A stretch of 64,000 nt of DNA, from positions 20,236-84,235 of the forward strand of contig CALMPJ010000043.1 in NCBI GenBank assembly GCA_937871585.1. The letters run 5' to 3'. Shown piece after piece: positions 26,449 to 35,059 of this stretch. Source of the stretch: an uncultured Acidobacteriota bacterium (GTDB taxonomy: Bacteria; Acidobacteriota; Blastocatellia; Pyrinomonadales; Pyrinomonadaceae). The translations under genes and the position numbers were made by a program. How positions within the stretch are numbered: position 1 is the first letter of the stretch; each line of letters starts with the position of its first letter. Under the pieces are notes generated by a model. The model made no database searches. It was not told where the DNA came from and saw only the letters and a program-made list of their open reading frames with translations.

Positions 26449-26963
26449 TCGATGTACTTATAATTGGGCTGATAATCGTCGGGTTGATGGTCTATGCATC
26501 GACGCGTATCAAGCGTATATCGAGGGAGGCGTTTGAGTTCGAACGGATCGAGACCGATCAATATGTTCTCGAGAAACCGGACGGATTTCTGAACGTAATA
26601 GCTCCGCGGGAGCCTCTGTTGCTTGATGGATACAGCCGCGAATTTGGCGAAGAAAACGCATCCAACATTCGCAGGGGCACATATAACCTAGTTTCGCGAA
26701 ACGGCGTAGAAATTGCGGCCGCCTTTGGCGATATCGAGTCACTTGGAACGGTCGTGTCGGACGAAACTTCGGTTATCGACGGAAAGAAGTATCGCGATGT
26801 CCGCGTGACGTTCATCGCCGACGGCATCGAGTACGAAGAGTTTTACAGGCTTTGTGGCAACGCTGACGGCAGTTTTGTTTTCAAAGCTACGATGCTTGCA
26901 GATGCCGGCGACGAGGTCAGCAACGCCATCGTCAAGATGCTGGCGAGTTTTCAGGTCAAATAG
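26445..26963 (+). CDS. Membrane-anchored protein of unknown function
   Basis: The 172-residue protein has one N-terminal membrane helix (residues 3-18) and a soluble domain of alpha/beta character. Beta-like segments include DQYVLEKPDGFLNVIAPREP and DGIEYEEFYRLC. It has no family I recognise. The two cytoplasmic or periplasmic possibilities cannot be told apart: the segment before the helix is only two residues, so the soluble part is probably outside the membrane or loosely anchored. The ATG overlaps the rlmN stop by four bases and the next gene follows within two bases, so the three are one transcript. Confidence 0.75.
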   Translation: MIDVLIIGLIIVGLMVYASTRIKRISREAFEFERIETDQYVLEKPDGFLNVIAPREPLLLDGYSREFGEENASNIRRGTYNLVSRNGVEIAAAFGDIESLGTVVSDETSVIDGKKYRDVRVTFIADGIEYEEFYRLCGNADGSFVFKATMLADAGDEVSNAIVKMLASFQVK

Positions 26964-26964
26964 T

Positions 26965-27432
26965 ATGAAAAAACTTCTAATTTGTTCTTCGATAGTATTT
27001 GGTATTTTGGCTGTCACGGCGCTCGACGCTGCGGCCCAGACCGTTAGCGGAAGGATCGGAAACGGCACGATACGCCGCGGCGTGGCGACTCGTGCGACAG
27101 TGACGCTTAGCATACCTGGCGGCTTGCATGTGAATTCGAATCGACCGGGAAGCGAATACTCGATCCCTACAACTGTCCGCGCAACCGCCGCCGGCGTTCG
27201 AATTTCGGCTGTCAGTTATCCGCGTGGAAAACGCAAATCGTTCTCTTTTTCGCAAACACCGATCAATATTTACGACGGAAGCCCGACGTTTACGTTTAAC
27301 GTGACTGTACCGCAAAGCTACAAGAAGTATTCTGTCGTCGTAAATGTAACGGTTCGATATCAGGCGTGTACTGACGAAGTTTGCTATGCACCGAAGACAA
27401 AGACGGCGAGGCTGACGGCCAGCGTTCTTTAG
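26965..27432 (+). CDS. Stand-alone DsbD N-terminal-like disulfide carrier domain, secreted
   Basis: I choose the ATG at 26965, one base after the previous stop; the frame extends upstream inside that gene without any secretion signal. The 155-residue product has a signal peptide (to about residue 25) and then an Ig-like beta domain matching the DsbD N-terminal family (PGGLHVNSNRPG, SYPRGKRKSF). The conserved pair C135 and C140 sits in YQACTDEVCYAP, the position of the reactive pair in DsbD-alpha. Normally this domain is fused to an eight-helix membrane segment and a thioredoxin domain; none is here. It may receive electrons from a separate CcdA/DsbD or have a structural role. Confidence 0.82.
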   Translation: MKKLLICSSIVFGILAVTALDAAAQTVSGRIGNGTIRRGVATRATVTLSIPGGLHVNSNRPGSEYSIPTTVRATAAGVRISAVSYPRGKRKSFSFSQTPINIYDGSPTFTFNVTVPQSYKKYSVVVNVTVRYQACTDEVCYAPKTKTARLTASVL

Positions 27433-28283
27433 GGGCGTCCAATTACCGAAAGCAGGCGGCCGGTCTTGCCGTTCGTCTGTTTTTCGCGTCTGTACGAGAA
27501 GAAAAGGTCGGTGCGTTCCATCGTACAAAAAGGTGCGAGGAAGATGTTGGCAGCATCTACGCCGATGCTCAATAATTGGTCGCGATTTGCTGCGTGAAGG
27601 TCGACTAAAGCGTGGCCTTCGCGAGTCGGTGTAAAGTACTTTTGACTGATCTCGCCGAAGTTGTTCTGGAACTCATCAATGACGTCCCGGCCGATCTCAT
27701 AATTTCCGCATAATGCCGCCGGGCCGATGGCCGCGATCATCTTTGACGGATCGGCTCCGTACTTTTCTATCAACACATTTATCGCTTTTACGACGATGGA
27801 CCTTACGGTGCCTCGCCAGCCTGCGTGAACTGCGGCGAATGCTCCTGAGTTTGGATCGCCAATCAAGACAGGCACGCAATCGGCCGTTTTGGCACCGGCC
27901 AATATGCCGGTGATGTTCGATGCAACAGCGTCGGCGTGTTCTTCGCTGTCGCCGATATCTTCAATGCTGTCAATAGTTTTGATCGTGTCACCGTGAACTT
28001 GCCAGACCATCGCGAGCTTCATTTCGCCATCAAATGCTCGCAAGAAACGCCGTCGATTCTCGAAGATATTCTCTGCCGCGTCTTCATTGAAACCGGCGAG
28101 ATTGAGGTCGCCAGAAGGGAACGGCGAGACGCCGCCGAGGCGTGTTGAGAAGCCGTTTACAAAACCGGCATCCTCGAGCGGCTTACAAATGAGCACCTTA
28201 ACGCTGCCGCGTTCTCGCCAATAGAAGCCGCGTTCGGTTAGAATTTGTTTTTCGCTTATGATCGTTTCGACAGGCATCGACAT
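27429..28283 (-). CDS. pgeF: Peptidoglycan editing factor PgeF (YfiH/multicopper-type)
   Basis: The 284-residue protein matches the YfiH/PgeF family, with GFSTRLGGVSPFPSGDLNLA, ADCVPVLIGDPNSGAFAAVHAGWRGT (metal-binding Cys and His) and IGPAALCGNYEIG. Members remove aberrantly amidated muropeptides and also show purine-nucleoside phosphorylase activity. Its N-terminus is unusual: the ATG at 28283 (or the next at 28277) lies inside the divergent acpS coding sequence. FYWRERGSVKVLICKPLE upstream of the core looks family-like, so I keep the long start. The 3' end overlaps the DsbD-N-like gene by four bases. Confidence 0.92.
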   Translation of the reverse strand: MSMPVETIISEKQILTERGFYWRERGSVKVLICKPLEDAGFVNGFSTRLGGVSPFPSGDLNLAGFNEDAAENIFENRRRFLRAFDGEMKLAMVWQVHGDTIKTIDSIEDIGDSEEHADAVASNITGILAGAKTADCVPVLIGDPNSGAFAAVHAGWRGTVRSIVVKAINVLIEKYGADPSKMIAAIGPAALCGNYEIGRDVIDEFQNNFGEISQKYFTPTREGHALVDLHAANRDQLLSIGVDAANIFLAPFCTMERTDLFFSYRREKQTNGKTGRLLSVIGRP

Positions 28284-28635
28284 TGTAGAAGTTTATCGCA
28301 TCGCGGAAACGATGACGAGAACGCCGCGGTTTGTCGAGCGTGTGTTCACTGATGAAGAACGCGAATACTGCGACAGCCGAGGTGCCGCTGCTGCACAAAG
28401 CTACGCGGCAAGATTTGCTGCAAAAGAAGCTTTCCTAAAGGCGATCAAAACCGGATGGAGCGGCAAAATAAGATGGCACGATGTCGAAGTAAAAAGGGAC
28501 GAAACCGGAGTTCCGTCCCTAAGTATCACCGGCGAAGCCGCTATAAAACTCGCCGAACTCGGCGGCACATCGATTCACCTCGCCATCTCGCACACGACCG
28601 AGCACGCCATCGCACAAGTCATTATTGAGGCGTAG
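28258..28635 (+). CDS. acpS: Holo-[acyl-carrier-protein] synthase AcpS
   Basis: The 125-residue enzyme transfers 4'-phosphopantetheine from CoA to acyl carrier protein, activating it for fatty-acid and lipid A synthesis. Motifs are the N-terminal STGIDIVEV with Asp8 (Mg binding), FTDEEREYC, RFAAKEAFLKAI with the conserved Glu, and the C-terminal ISHTTEHAIAQV. The length matches group I AcpS. Its start codon lies within the first 26 bases of pgeF on the other strand, so the two genes overlap head to head. Its 3' end overlaps the following minus-strand nuclease gene by 14 bases. Confidence 0.95.
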   Translation: MIVSTGIDIVEVYRIAETMTRTPRFVERVFTDEEREYCDSRGAAAAQSYAARFAAKEAFLKAIKTGWSGKIRWHDVEVKRDETGVPSLSITGEAAIKLAELGGTSIHLAISHTTEHAIAQVIIEA

Positions 28636-30517
28636 GTTTCGGAGTCGCAGCCGGCTTTGGCTCATCTAGCGACAGGAACAAAACCGGTGCATCGTGGTCC
28701 GAGATGCGCTCAGGGCGATTCGGGTCGCCTGCCCAAACATCAGGAAAATCAGCGTTTACACGGGCGTAGCCAAATTTGAGCAAACGATCACGTAAAGGCT
28801 TGTTGATCAGAATATGGTCGAGCACTTGAGCCGAACCGTCGAATGAATACGAATATCGATTTTTCTGATCGATGAAATCCACCATCGTAGCAAGGCCCGT
28901 CGTGTATGCCGTCTTCGACGGCGAAAGCACATTCGGATCGGACTTGCCCTTTAGAATACCAACGAGATCGTTGTAACCGTCGTTGAACTGAAACGAATTA
29001 AGATCGCCGCAAATGATGATCTTCTCGGCCGCGTCGGCCTTCTGCCGGTCATCGACCCATTTCGCGAGCCATTCGGCCTGGATACGGCGTTTGTCTTGAA
29101 CGCGTTTGCCGTCTTTCTCGTCGTTAATGCCGCCGTATGATTTGAAATGATTGACCACGATCGTGACGGCAAGCGGTTTTGCGGACGCCGGATCGATCGC
29201 TTCGACACGGATCATAAGCGGCGGACGATCGTATAGCTTTTCGTTCGGATATGCGGCAGGCGAGGTGTTCTTTTCGTCCTTTCCGAGTTGGACGGTCTCG
29301 ATCACCTTTAGCTTTGTCGACTTTACAAGATAGCCGACATCGATGCCGCGTCCGTCGTTGCCTTCTTCGAGATACGGTACGTATTTCGGATCAGGTTGGC
29401 CGGCGGCTACAGCGTCGGAGTTGATCTGATCGGCAAGCTTTTTGAGAACCTTGAGATTCTCGACTTCGCTAACGCCAATAATGTCAGGTGTCGCAAGCAC
29501 GGTTCTGATCGCAAGCGACGTTTTCTTGATCTTGGTGCGGAACACATCTTTCGCTAGTGTCGTTTCCTTTTCGACGTTGCTCGAATTTACTTCGTCGTCG
29601 AACAGGTTCTCAAGATTCGCTGCGGCAACGGTCATCTCACGCCGTCCTGCGGAACTGACAGCCACAAAGCCTTTGACGTTCTCGGGTGTGGGCCGGCCAT
29701 TGGCATCGACGATCAGTGTGTAAAAGCGACGCGAATAGTCGATCACGCCGGTTAGGCCTTTGAATGTGGCACCGACGGGAACGTCAATAGCGGTCGTGTC
29801 CTCCTGCTGCAGAGAATCGACACGCAGCAATTCAGGATTGCCGTCAAACAGCGGCGTCGTTGCCGGCAGCTTGTCAAAAAATGCCGTTAGACGATCAACT
29901 CCCGGCTCTCGAAATGGTCGAGGTGCTCCGGAAACCGTCACGTAGAACACTCCGTTCGACGTTACGGCCCCTGTCTTCTCATTACTAAATCCGCCGGTCG
30001 GGGCGACGACGGTTGCGTCGAGACGAACACGCATTCCCTCAAATTTCTCGAGCTGATCCGGCATGCCTTTCGGATCAAGCTCCTTTGAGGTCAAAACGAT
30101 CGGAGCCGGCAGCGGATTGTCTTTGCCGAGTACCTTTACTGTCGGACGAGTGATCTCGGTGATCGATATGAATATACGTTCGGTTCTCGGCTTAAATTCG
30201 ATAACAGTTCCAACGACCTCGACCAGATCGCCTATCGCAACCTGAGCTGCACTGTTCTCGCCATACACCAAAATGCCCTCAGAGGTATTTGGATCAGCAT
30301 CGATCTTTGCGTCGGGCGTTTGAATGTAAAAACTCTTCTTCAAAACCGAGGTCACGACACCGGTCGTTTTAACATTCTGATTCTCAAATGGCGTAATGCC
30401 CCTTGGCCCTTGCAACTGAGCGATAGACAATTCCGTCTGTGCAGAGACGCCAAAGGCGCCTGTTGCTAAAACAAAGGCGCCTAGGAGAAAGGTAAACAAA
30501 TTGCGTTGAACTTTCAT
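28622..30517 (-). CDS. Secreted endonuclease/exonuclease/phosphatase family protein (ExeM/NucH-like)
   Basis: The 631-residue protein has a signal peptide (ending GVSAQ). An OB-fold-like region follows at about 45-130 (GPRGITPFENQNVKTTGVVTSVLKKSFYIQTPD, then GDLVEVVGTVIEF), as in extracellular nucleases. From about 300 there is an endonuclease/exonuclease/phosphatase domain: TPDIIGVSEVENL, IVVNHFKSYGG, CGDLNSF and SDHDAPV carry the acidic and histidine residues of the active site. The C-terminus is Pro/Lys rich. It would degrade extracellular DNA. The upstream minus-strand nuclease gene ends three bases before its ATG, so both nucleases come from one transcript. Confidence 0.93.
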   Translation of the reverse strand: MKVQRNLFTFLLGAFVLATGAFGVSAQTELSIAQLQGPRGITPFENQNVKTTGVVTSVLKKSFYIQTPDAKIDADPNTSEGILVYGENSAAQVAIGDLVEVVGTVIEFKPRTERIFISITEITRPTVKVLGKDNPLPAPIVLTSKELDPKGMPDQLEKFEGMRVRLDATVVAPTGGFSNEKTGAVTSNGVFYVTVSGAPRPFREPGVDRLTAFFDKLPATTPLFDGNPELLRVDSLQQEDTTAIDVPVGATFKGLTGVIDYSRRFYTLIVDANGRPTPENVKGFVAVSSAGRREMTVAAANLENLFDDEVNSSNVEKETTLAKDVFRTKIKKTSLAIRTVLATPDIIGVSEVENLKVLKKLADQINSDAVAAGQPDPKYVPYLEEGNDGRGIDVGYLVKSTKLKVIETVQLGKDEKNTSPAAYPNEKLYDRPPLMIRVEAIDPASAKPLAVTIVVNHFKSYGGINDEKDGKRVQDKRRIQAEWLAKWVDDRQKADAAEKIIICGDLNSFQFNDGYNDLVGILKGKSDPNVLSPSKTAYTTGLATMVDFIDQKNRYSYSFDGSAQVLDHILINKPLRDRLLKFGYARVNADFPDVWAGDPNRPERISDHDAPVLFLSLDEPKPAATPKPTPQ

Positions 30518-30519
30518 AA

Positions 30520-32252
30520 TTACAATCTATCGCGTCTGCGTTCGATGATCTCCTGAGTATTCTTTGGGATCAGGTTAAAGAAGTTGTAGCCGGTCAGATA
30601 CTCGACCGCATCGACTGTTACACGATAATTACGCCAAGGCGTATTCTGAACAATGCTTTCGTTCGACATTATCACACCAAATGCACGCGTCGTTCGCGTT
30701 GAGGCACGTGTCAGATCGTCATTACCGTTCGCTAATACGAGCACAACCTTCCAAGTTACCTTGGGAACGACAACACGATTCTGAGCTGTCGAACCGATCG
30801 TGATCGGCTGATTGCTGCCATCAACTGCCTGTCCATGTCCTCCGGAAACAATGTAGATCTCGTTGCCCTGAGCCGCCAGCGTACGGCAATAATTTTCGAG
30901 ATCGACCCATGGCCCTTGGTTGTTCGCCGGAAGCTGCGGAACCATGTTGGTCATTAGATACGTTTCGGTATTGATCGGTTGCGTGACAGTTCGGTCGCCG
31001 GACGGACACATGTGTCCTCGGTCATAAACAGGCTCAGAATAGTCAGCCGGAACTACCTGATACCAACCGTTCGGAAGACTCGTGTCCGGTGCAAAGCTGC
31101 CGTTATTAGCCCCTCCGATGAATCAAGACGCCACGCGGTCCAGTTCGGGATATTTCGCGAGCGGTTCCATGACAGCGAGTAGCCCGTTTTGGTCATGAGA
31201 TAGTTATTCTCATTGGCAATACTGTTGGTTGCGCCGCTTGGATTACCAAGCAGAAGAGGATCTTCGTTCGGGAGCGTGCCATTGACCGTGAAATTGACGT
31301 TCGACGGTGCTGTGCGGCCCTGAGCGTCACTCGCGGTGGCAGATAGCACTTTCAGCCCTGCCGATGTGCCTGCCGAAACGGTGGCGAGATACGAAAACTT
31401 ATTATCGCCCGCCGTTACGTCGCCGTTCGTGCCGTCATCGAAGAAAGTCTGCGTTGCCGAACCGCCGATCTGCGAGAGGTTTCCGCTGACAGTGATGCCG
31501 GTGCTTGGGGGCGTGGTCGCCGGAATGACAGTCATCACTAACAGAGTAGTGCCTCCGGCATTCGCTGAAGTTGGATTTGCGGCCAAAGCACCGAATAGAG
31601 TAGTGCCGCCTCCGCTACAGGTGTTCGCAGGTGTTGAAATGTTTCGAGCAGCAGCGGGCGTCAACGTCGTGAAATCAGAGGAGTTGTTGTCCGTGTCCTG
31701 ACAGCCATTGAGACCGCGAATCTTACTGTTGTCGTTGCCCGGAGCCGGTGTCGCAGTGTTCTCGACAAAGACATTCGTCGCTGTGCCCCAACCGATAGAA
31801 TCGATCACCGTGCCTGTGTTGCTGTCGCCCAGTCTGATCGCAATGCCTCCGCCCGCAGCTGCCATAGAACAGGTACAAACCGCCGGATCGTAGACCTTGT
31901 CTGGTGCAACTCCGCCATCGTAGCTAACGGCAGCGATCAGATAATAGTGACCAGGTTGCAGGATGGTCGACGTCGTCCAAACTGCCATTGGCCCGACGTC
32001 ATTCGTTCCCGTTGCCGATCGATATACAACTCGATAACCGTTTAGATCGACCGGATCGTCACCATTATTATGAATTTCGATGAATTCATCGTTGGCATTT
32101 GCCCCGCCGCCCATCTGGATCTGACTGATAACAAGATTCGGCGACGGCATAAGGCTGCTTGCCGCCTCGTCCCGGGCCGAAACACGAACACTAACTATCG
32201 CCGCTGTTACAATCAGCAAGCACACCGCAAAAATTACAAGATACTTCTTCAT
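30520..32252 (-). pseudogene. Lamin-tail domain + NUC1-family endonuclease, frameshifted
   Basis: The first open part runs from the ATG at 32252: signal peptide, then a lamin-tail domain at about 35-170 (LVISQIQMGGGANANDEFIEIHNNGDD, with DLNGYRVVYRS). A Thr/Gly-rich Ig-like segment follows, then the start of a NUC1 nuclease (LMTKTGYSLSWNRSRNIPNWTAWRLDSS). The frame then breaks. The rest (from GANNGSFAPDTSLPNGWYQVV through YDRGHMCPSGDRT to the end at 30520) continues one frame away with no missing region. The slip is near a run of four C at 31110-31113 (plus strand); one more C would restore the frame. Sequencing error, phase variation or a true pseudogene are all possible. Confidence 0.85.
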
Positions 32253-32359
32253 CAAATAAGCCCCACTTGATCTAACCGAGAGACGCGCAAACCTATTTTG
32301 TATCACAAAAACGACCTCAAATCGAGGCGATCTAAGGTGAAAATAAGATCGTTTTAAGA

Positions 32360-32815
32360 CTAGGCACCAAACTGTTTCAGGTGATGATCGATGTGTTTAT
32401 AACCGAGTTTCCCCCATTGCTTTCGGGTCAAAGCACCGAAAGTCGGGTGCCGTGCCCACGCGTGATCTTCGGGAAGTTCGGCCATCCGATCGAGGTTTGC
32501 GATAACCGCAGAACGATCACGTTCGAAATCGGCCGGAGGCGTTCCGTTTTTCAACTGATCGATCTCTTTAGCGGCCGGAGCGCTCTTTGGCATCGGAACG
32601 ACGTTCAAGATCAGAAATTTGACCACGGTTCGAAGAAATAGATTGTTCTTTTCCGCAACCTCACGTTCGCCGAATGACATCAGAAATCCATCATTTACGT
32701 GACAAAGCATCTGTCCGACGTTCATCTTGCCCCAAATTGCTTGCGATTCCGGTGTTAATGATTCCAAGCGTCGGCGAACATCGTCTCGTATGTTTTTTTC
32801 AAATAGTGTACTCAT
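32360..32815 (-). CDS. DUF1569/DinB-superfamily protein
   Basis: The 151-residue protein matches the DUF1569 branch of the DinB superfamily, four-helix-bundle putative metalloenzymes. KMNVGQMLCHVNDGFLMSFG carries the first histidine. HPTFGALTRKQWGKLGYKHIDHHLKQF carries the C-terminal histidines that usually bind metal. No signal peptide. Some relatives are thiol-dependent detoxification enzymes, and bshA in this window shows that bacillithiol may exist here, but the link is speculative. It overlaps the ECF sigma gene upstream by 17 bases, so it is translated with it. Confidence 0.88.
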   Translation of the reverse strand: MSTLFEKNIRDDVRRRLESLTPESQAIWGKMNVGQMLCHVNDGFLMSFGEREVAEKNNLFLRTVVKFLILNVVPMPKSAPAAKEIDQLKNGTPPADFERDRSAVIANLDRMAELPEDHAWARHPTFGALTRKQWGKLGYKHIDHHLKQFGA

Positions 32816-34067
32816 TCATTGCCTCCTTTAGGTCCGCAATTCTATTCGATATTACGCGACGCGTGGTTTCATTATATGAAAGCGAGAGTGCTTTATCGTA
32901 AGCTGCTATCGCCTCCTCGAATTTGCTCGCAGCGGCTAGAAAATGAGCCCTAGCTCCGTGATACAGACAGTATTTATCTAGTCTGCCGTCGATCGCGAGT
33001 CGATCAAATCGCGACAACGCTGCTTCCGGCCCTTCGATATGGCCAATGGCTATCACACGATTGAGTTCGGCGATCGGCGAGTACTTTCGTTTCTGTAATA
33101 GATCGTAACACTCGACGATCCGCGGCCAATCCGTAGCCTCGATGGAAGCAGCCGCCGCATGGATCGAGGCGACCTCGGCTTCGATATGATAGTCCGAGAT
33201 CTCGTTTCCGCGTGCCGACGCCATCATATGATCGAGGCCTCGGCCGATCAATTCGCGATCCCAAGCCGATCGGTCTTGATCACCGAGCAGCAGCATTTCA
33301 CCATCACTATTTACGCGTGCGGGAAAGCGTGCTGCGTGAAAACAGAATAACGCCGCGAGAGCGTGCGTTTGCGGCGTCGATGTCGAGCGATGGTGTGACA
33401 TGTTTTCAGCAAGCCTCATCGCCTCAGAACAAAGATCGCTCCGGATCGGCTCGCTGCCCGCAGTTGGCGAATAGCCTTCGTTGAACATTAAGTAGAGAAC
33501 TTTATGCACGGCTGAAAGTCTTTCGGCGATCTCATTTCCCGAAGGTATTTCGAACGGGACACCACCGGTTTTCAGGCTGGTTTTGGCTCGTGTAATGAGT
33601 TTAGCGACCGAAGCCTCATTCGAGAGAAATGCCCGTGCGATCTCGCCGACGCTGAATCCGCCGACGATCTTCAACGTCAGTGCCACCTGGCTGTCGGGCG
33701 AGATGGTTGGGTGGCAGCAGGCGAAGATGAGCCGTAATTGGTCGTCGCCGATCTCGCCTTCAAATTGTGTTATCGGCGTGTCTTCGTATACGAATTCTCG
33801 ATCTTCTATGGCCAAGTTTCTTTGATCGCGTCGTAGTTTGTCGATCACCGAATTCTTCGCAACCTGAGTCAGCCATGCCGTCGGATTGTCCGGCGTGCCC
33901 GCGAATGGCCAGCGTTTCATCGCGGTTATCATAGCGTCCTGGATCGCGTCTTCGATCAGGTCGATGTTCGAGACGCCGAATTTGCGGCTCAAGACAGCGG
34001 CCATCTTTCCGGCGTGATGCCTGAAAAGATGGCCGACGAAAGTATTAATTTCGCTTGTCTGTTCCAT
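32799..34067 (-). CDS. ECF42-type RNA polymerase sigma factor with DUF6596 C-terminal region
   Basis: The 422-residue protein has sigma region 2 (GVSNIDLIEDAIQDAMITAMKRWPF and NPTAWLTQVAKNSVIDKLRR), region 4 (LTLKIVGGFSVGEIARAFLSNEASVAKLITRAKTSL) and a long C-terminal helical region with TPR character. That region (HKVLYLMFNEGYSPTAG, LYHGARAHFLAAASKFEEAIAAYDKAL) is characteristic of the ECF42 group and replaces an anti-sigma partner. Members are encoded next to DGPF (YCII-related) proteins, as here. The upstream DGPF gene ends three bases before its start. Targets are likely the DGPF gene itself and neighbours. Confidence 0.93.
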   Translation of the reverse strand: MEQTSEINTFVGHLFRHHAGKMAAVLSRKFGVSNIDLIEDAIQDAMITAMKRWPFAGTPDNPTAWLTQVAKNSVIDKLRRDQRNLAIEDREFVYEDTPITQFEGEIGDDQLRLIFACCHPTISPDSQVALTLKIVGGFSVGEIARAFLSNEASVAKLITRAKTSLKTGGVPFEIPSGNEIAERLSAVHKVLYLMFNEGYSPTAGSEPIRSDLCSEAMRLAENMSHHRSTSTPQTHALAALFCFHAARFPARVNSDGEMLLLGDQDRSAWDRELIGRGLDHMMASARGNEISDYHIEAEVASIHAAAASIEATDWPRIVECYDLLQKRKYSPIAELNRVIAIGHIEGPEAALSRFDRLAIDGRLDKYCLYHGARAHFLAAASKFEEAIAAYDKALSLSYNETTRRVISNRIADLKEAMNEYTI

Positions 34068-34070
34068 TTC

Positions 34071-34424
34071 CTAGCCCGTTGGTTCGATCTCGCGAAGCTC
34101 GATACGCCCACCGTATTTCAAGTGCGGACATTCAGCAGCAAGCGTAACAGCATCATCATACGAATCAGCCGAGATGGCAAAGTAGCCACCGATCACTTCA
34201 GCCGCCTCGGCGTAAGGCCCGTCCGTCACTCGAAGCCCATCGTCGGTCATCGATAGATGACGGCCGCCTTCGTCCTTGAGTTTCTCGGCGTGGACGAACT
34301 TGCCCTGCGATTCGATCGAATGCCGCCACGCGACATATTCCTCGATAACTGCCTGCATATCTTCGGCCGAATACTGCGAAAAATCGGCTGGCTGCTCGTG
34401 CAGCAACAGCATATAGTTTGGCAT
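34071..34424 (-). CDS. DGPF domain (YCII-related) protein
   Basis: The 117-residue protein has the family motif TDGPYAEAAEVIGGYF near residue 69 and the opening MPNYMLLLHEQPADF. It is the usual first gene of an ECF42 locus, and the sigma factor gene starts three bases after its stop. A strong ribosome site (AAGGAG) precedes the ATG. Family members have the YCII ferredoxin-like fold. Their role with ECF42 sigma factors is not understood; they may sense a small ligand or be part of the regulon. Cytoplasmic. Confidence 0.93.
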   Translation of the reverse strand: MPNYMLLLHEQPADFSQYSAEDMQAVIEEYVAWRHSIESQGKFVHAEKLKDEGGRHLSMTDDGLRVTDGPYAEAAEVIGGYFAISADSYDDAVTLAAECPHLKYGGRIELREIEPTG

Positions 34425-34480
34425 AACTTTCTCCTTTCTTCCTTTGCGAACTTTGCCTACTCGGCTCCTTTTCGGGAACC

Positions 34481-34996
34481 TCAGTTGGCCTTTGTCATCG
34501 CAAACATTTCCTCTTTCAGCGTCCCGTCTTTCTGTCTCAGACCAAGATAGATATTGAGTTTCTTATCGCCGACCTTTTCGAACGTGAGGCCCGAGAACCG
34601 CATTCTGTCGCCCACACGATCAACGAATTTGAAGTCGACTGTCTTGTCCTTTTCTTCCCAGCCGACAAGATCGGGCCTGAAATGTTTAAGTCGCAAGATC
34701 AGCGAACCCTCGACCTCCATCATCCACATCATCTCGTAAAAGACAGGTTTGTTATCCACGACGAGACGATAGGTTCCGACCATGACGCCATTGTTAGGCT
34801 TGCTCCAGTTCTCCTCAGAAACGCCGCCAAGTCCTGTGCCTGTCCAATATCCCGCGAGCCAGGAAATGTCGGCGATCGTAGCTTTTGCACTCGTCTGTCC
34901 TTCGGCAAGTTTCACCGTGTTCTCCGTGCTTTTGACTTGAGCCGCGACCGAAATCGATAGAAGCAGAGCGAGCGATATTGTATTTAGTAGCTTCAT
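34481..34996 (-). CDS. Secreted DUF6265-like protein
   Basis: The ATG at 34996 follows a perfect ribosome site (GGAGG, 5 bases away) and begins a signal peptide (MKLLNTISLALLLSISVAAQ), so the longer frame upstream is rejected. The 171-residue product contains ISWLAGYWTGTG, the hallmark opening of the DUF6265 lipocalin-like family, then EENWSKPNNGVMVGTYR and a chain of beta strands ending RQKDGTLKEEMFAM. It is probably periplasmic and may bind a hydrophobic ligand. It lies just upstream of the DGPF-ECF42-DUF1569 run on the same strand, 57 bases before the DGPF start, and may be under ECF42 control. Confidence 0.82.
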   Translation of the reverse strand: MKLLNTISLALLLSISVAAQVKSTENTVKLAEGQTSAKATIADISWLAGYWTGTGLGGVSEENWSKPNNGVMVGTYRLVVDNKPVFYEMMWMMEVEGSLILRLKHFRPDLVGWEEKDKTVDFKFVDRVGDRMRFSGLTFEKVGDKKLNIYLGLRQKDGTLKEEMFAMTKAN

Positions 34997-35059
34997 AATT
35001 CCTCCTTCACCTACTAGACGAATAGACGAGACGAAAATGGACATTGATGTCGAAAAATC

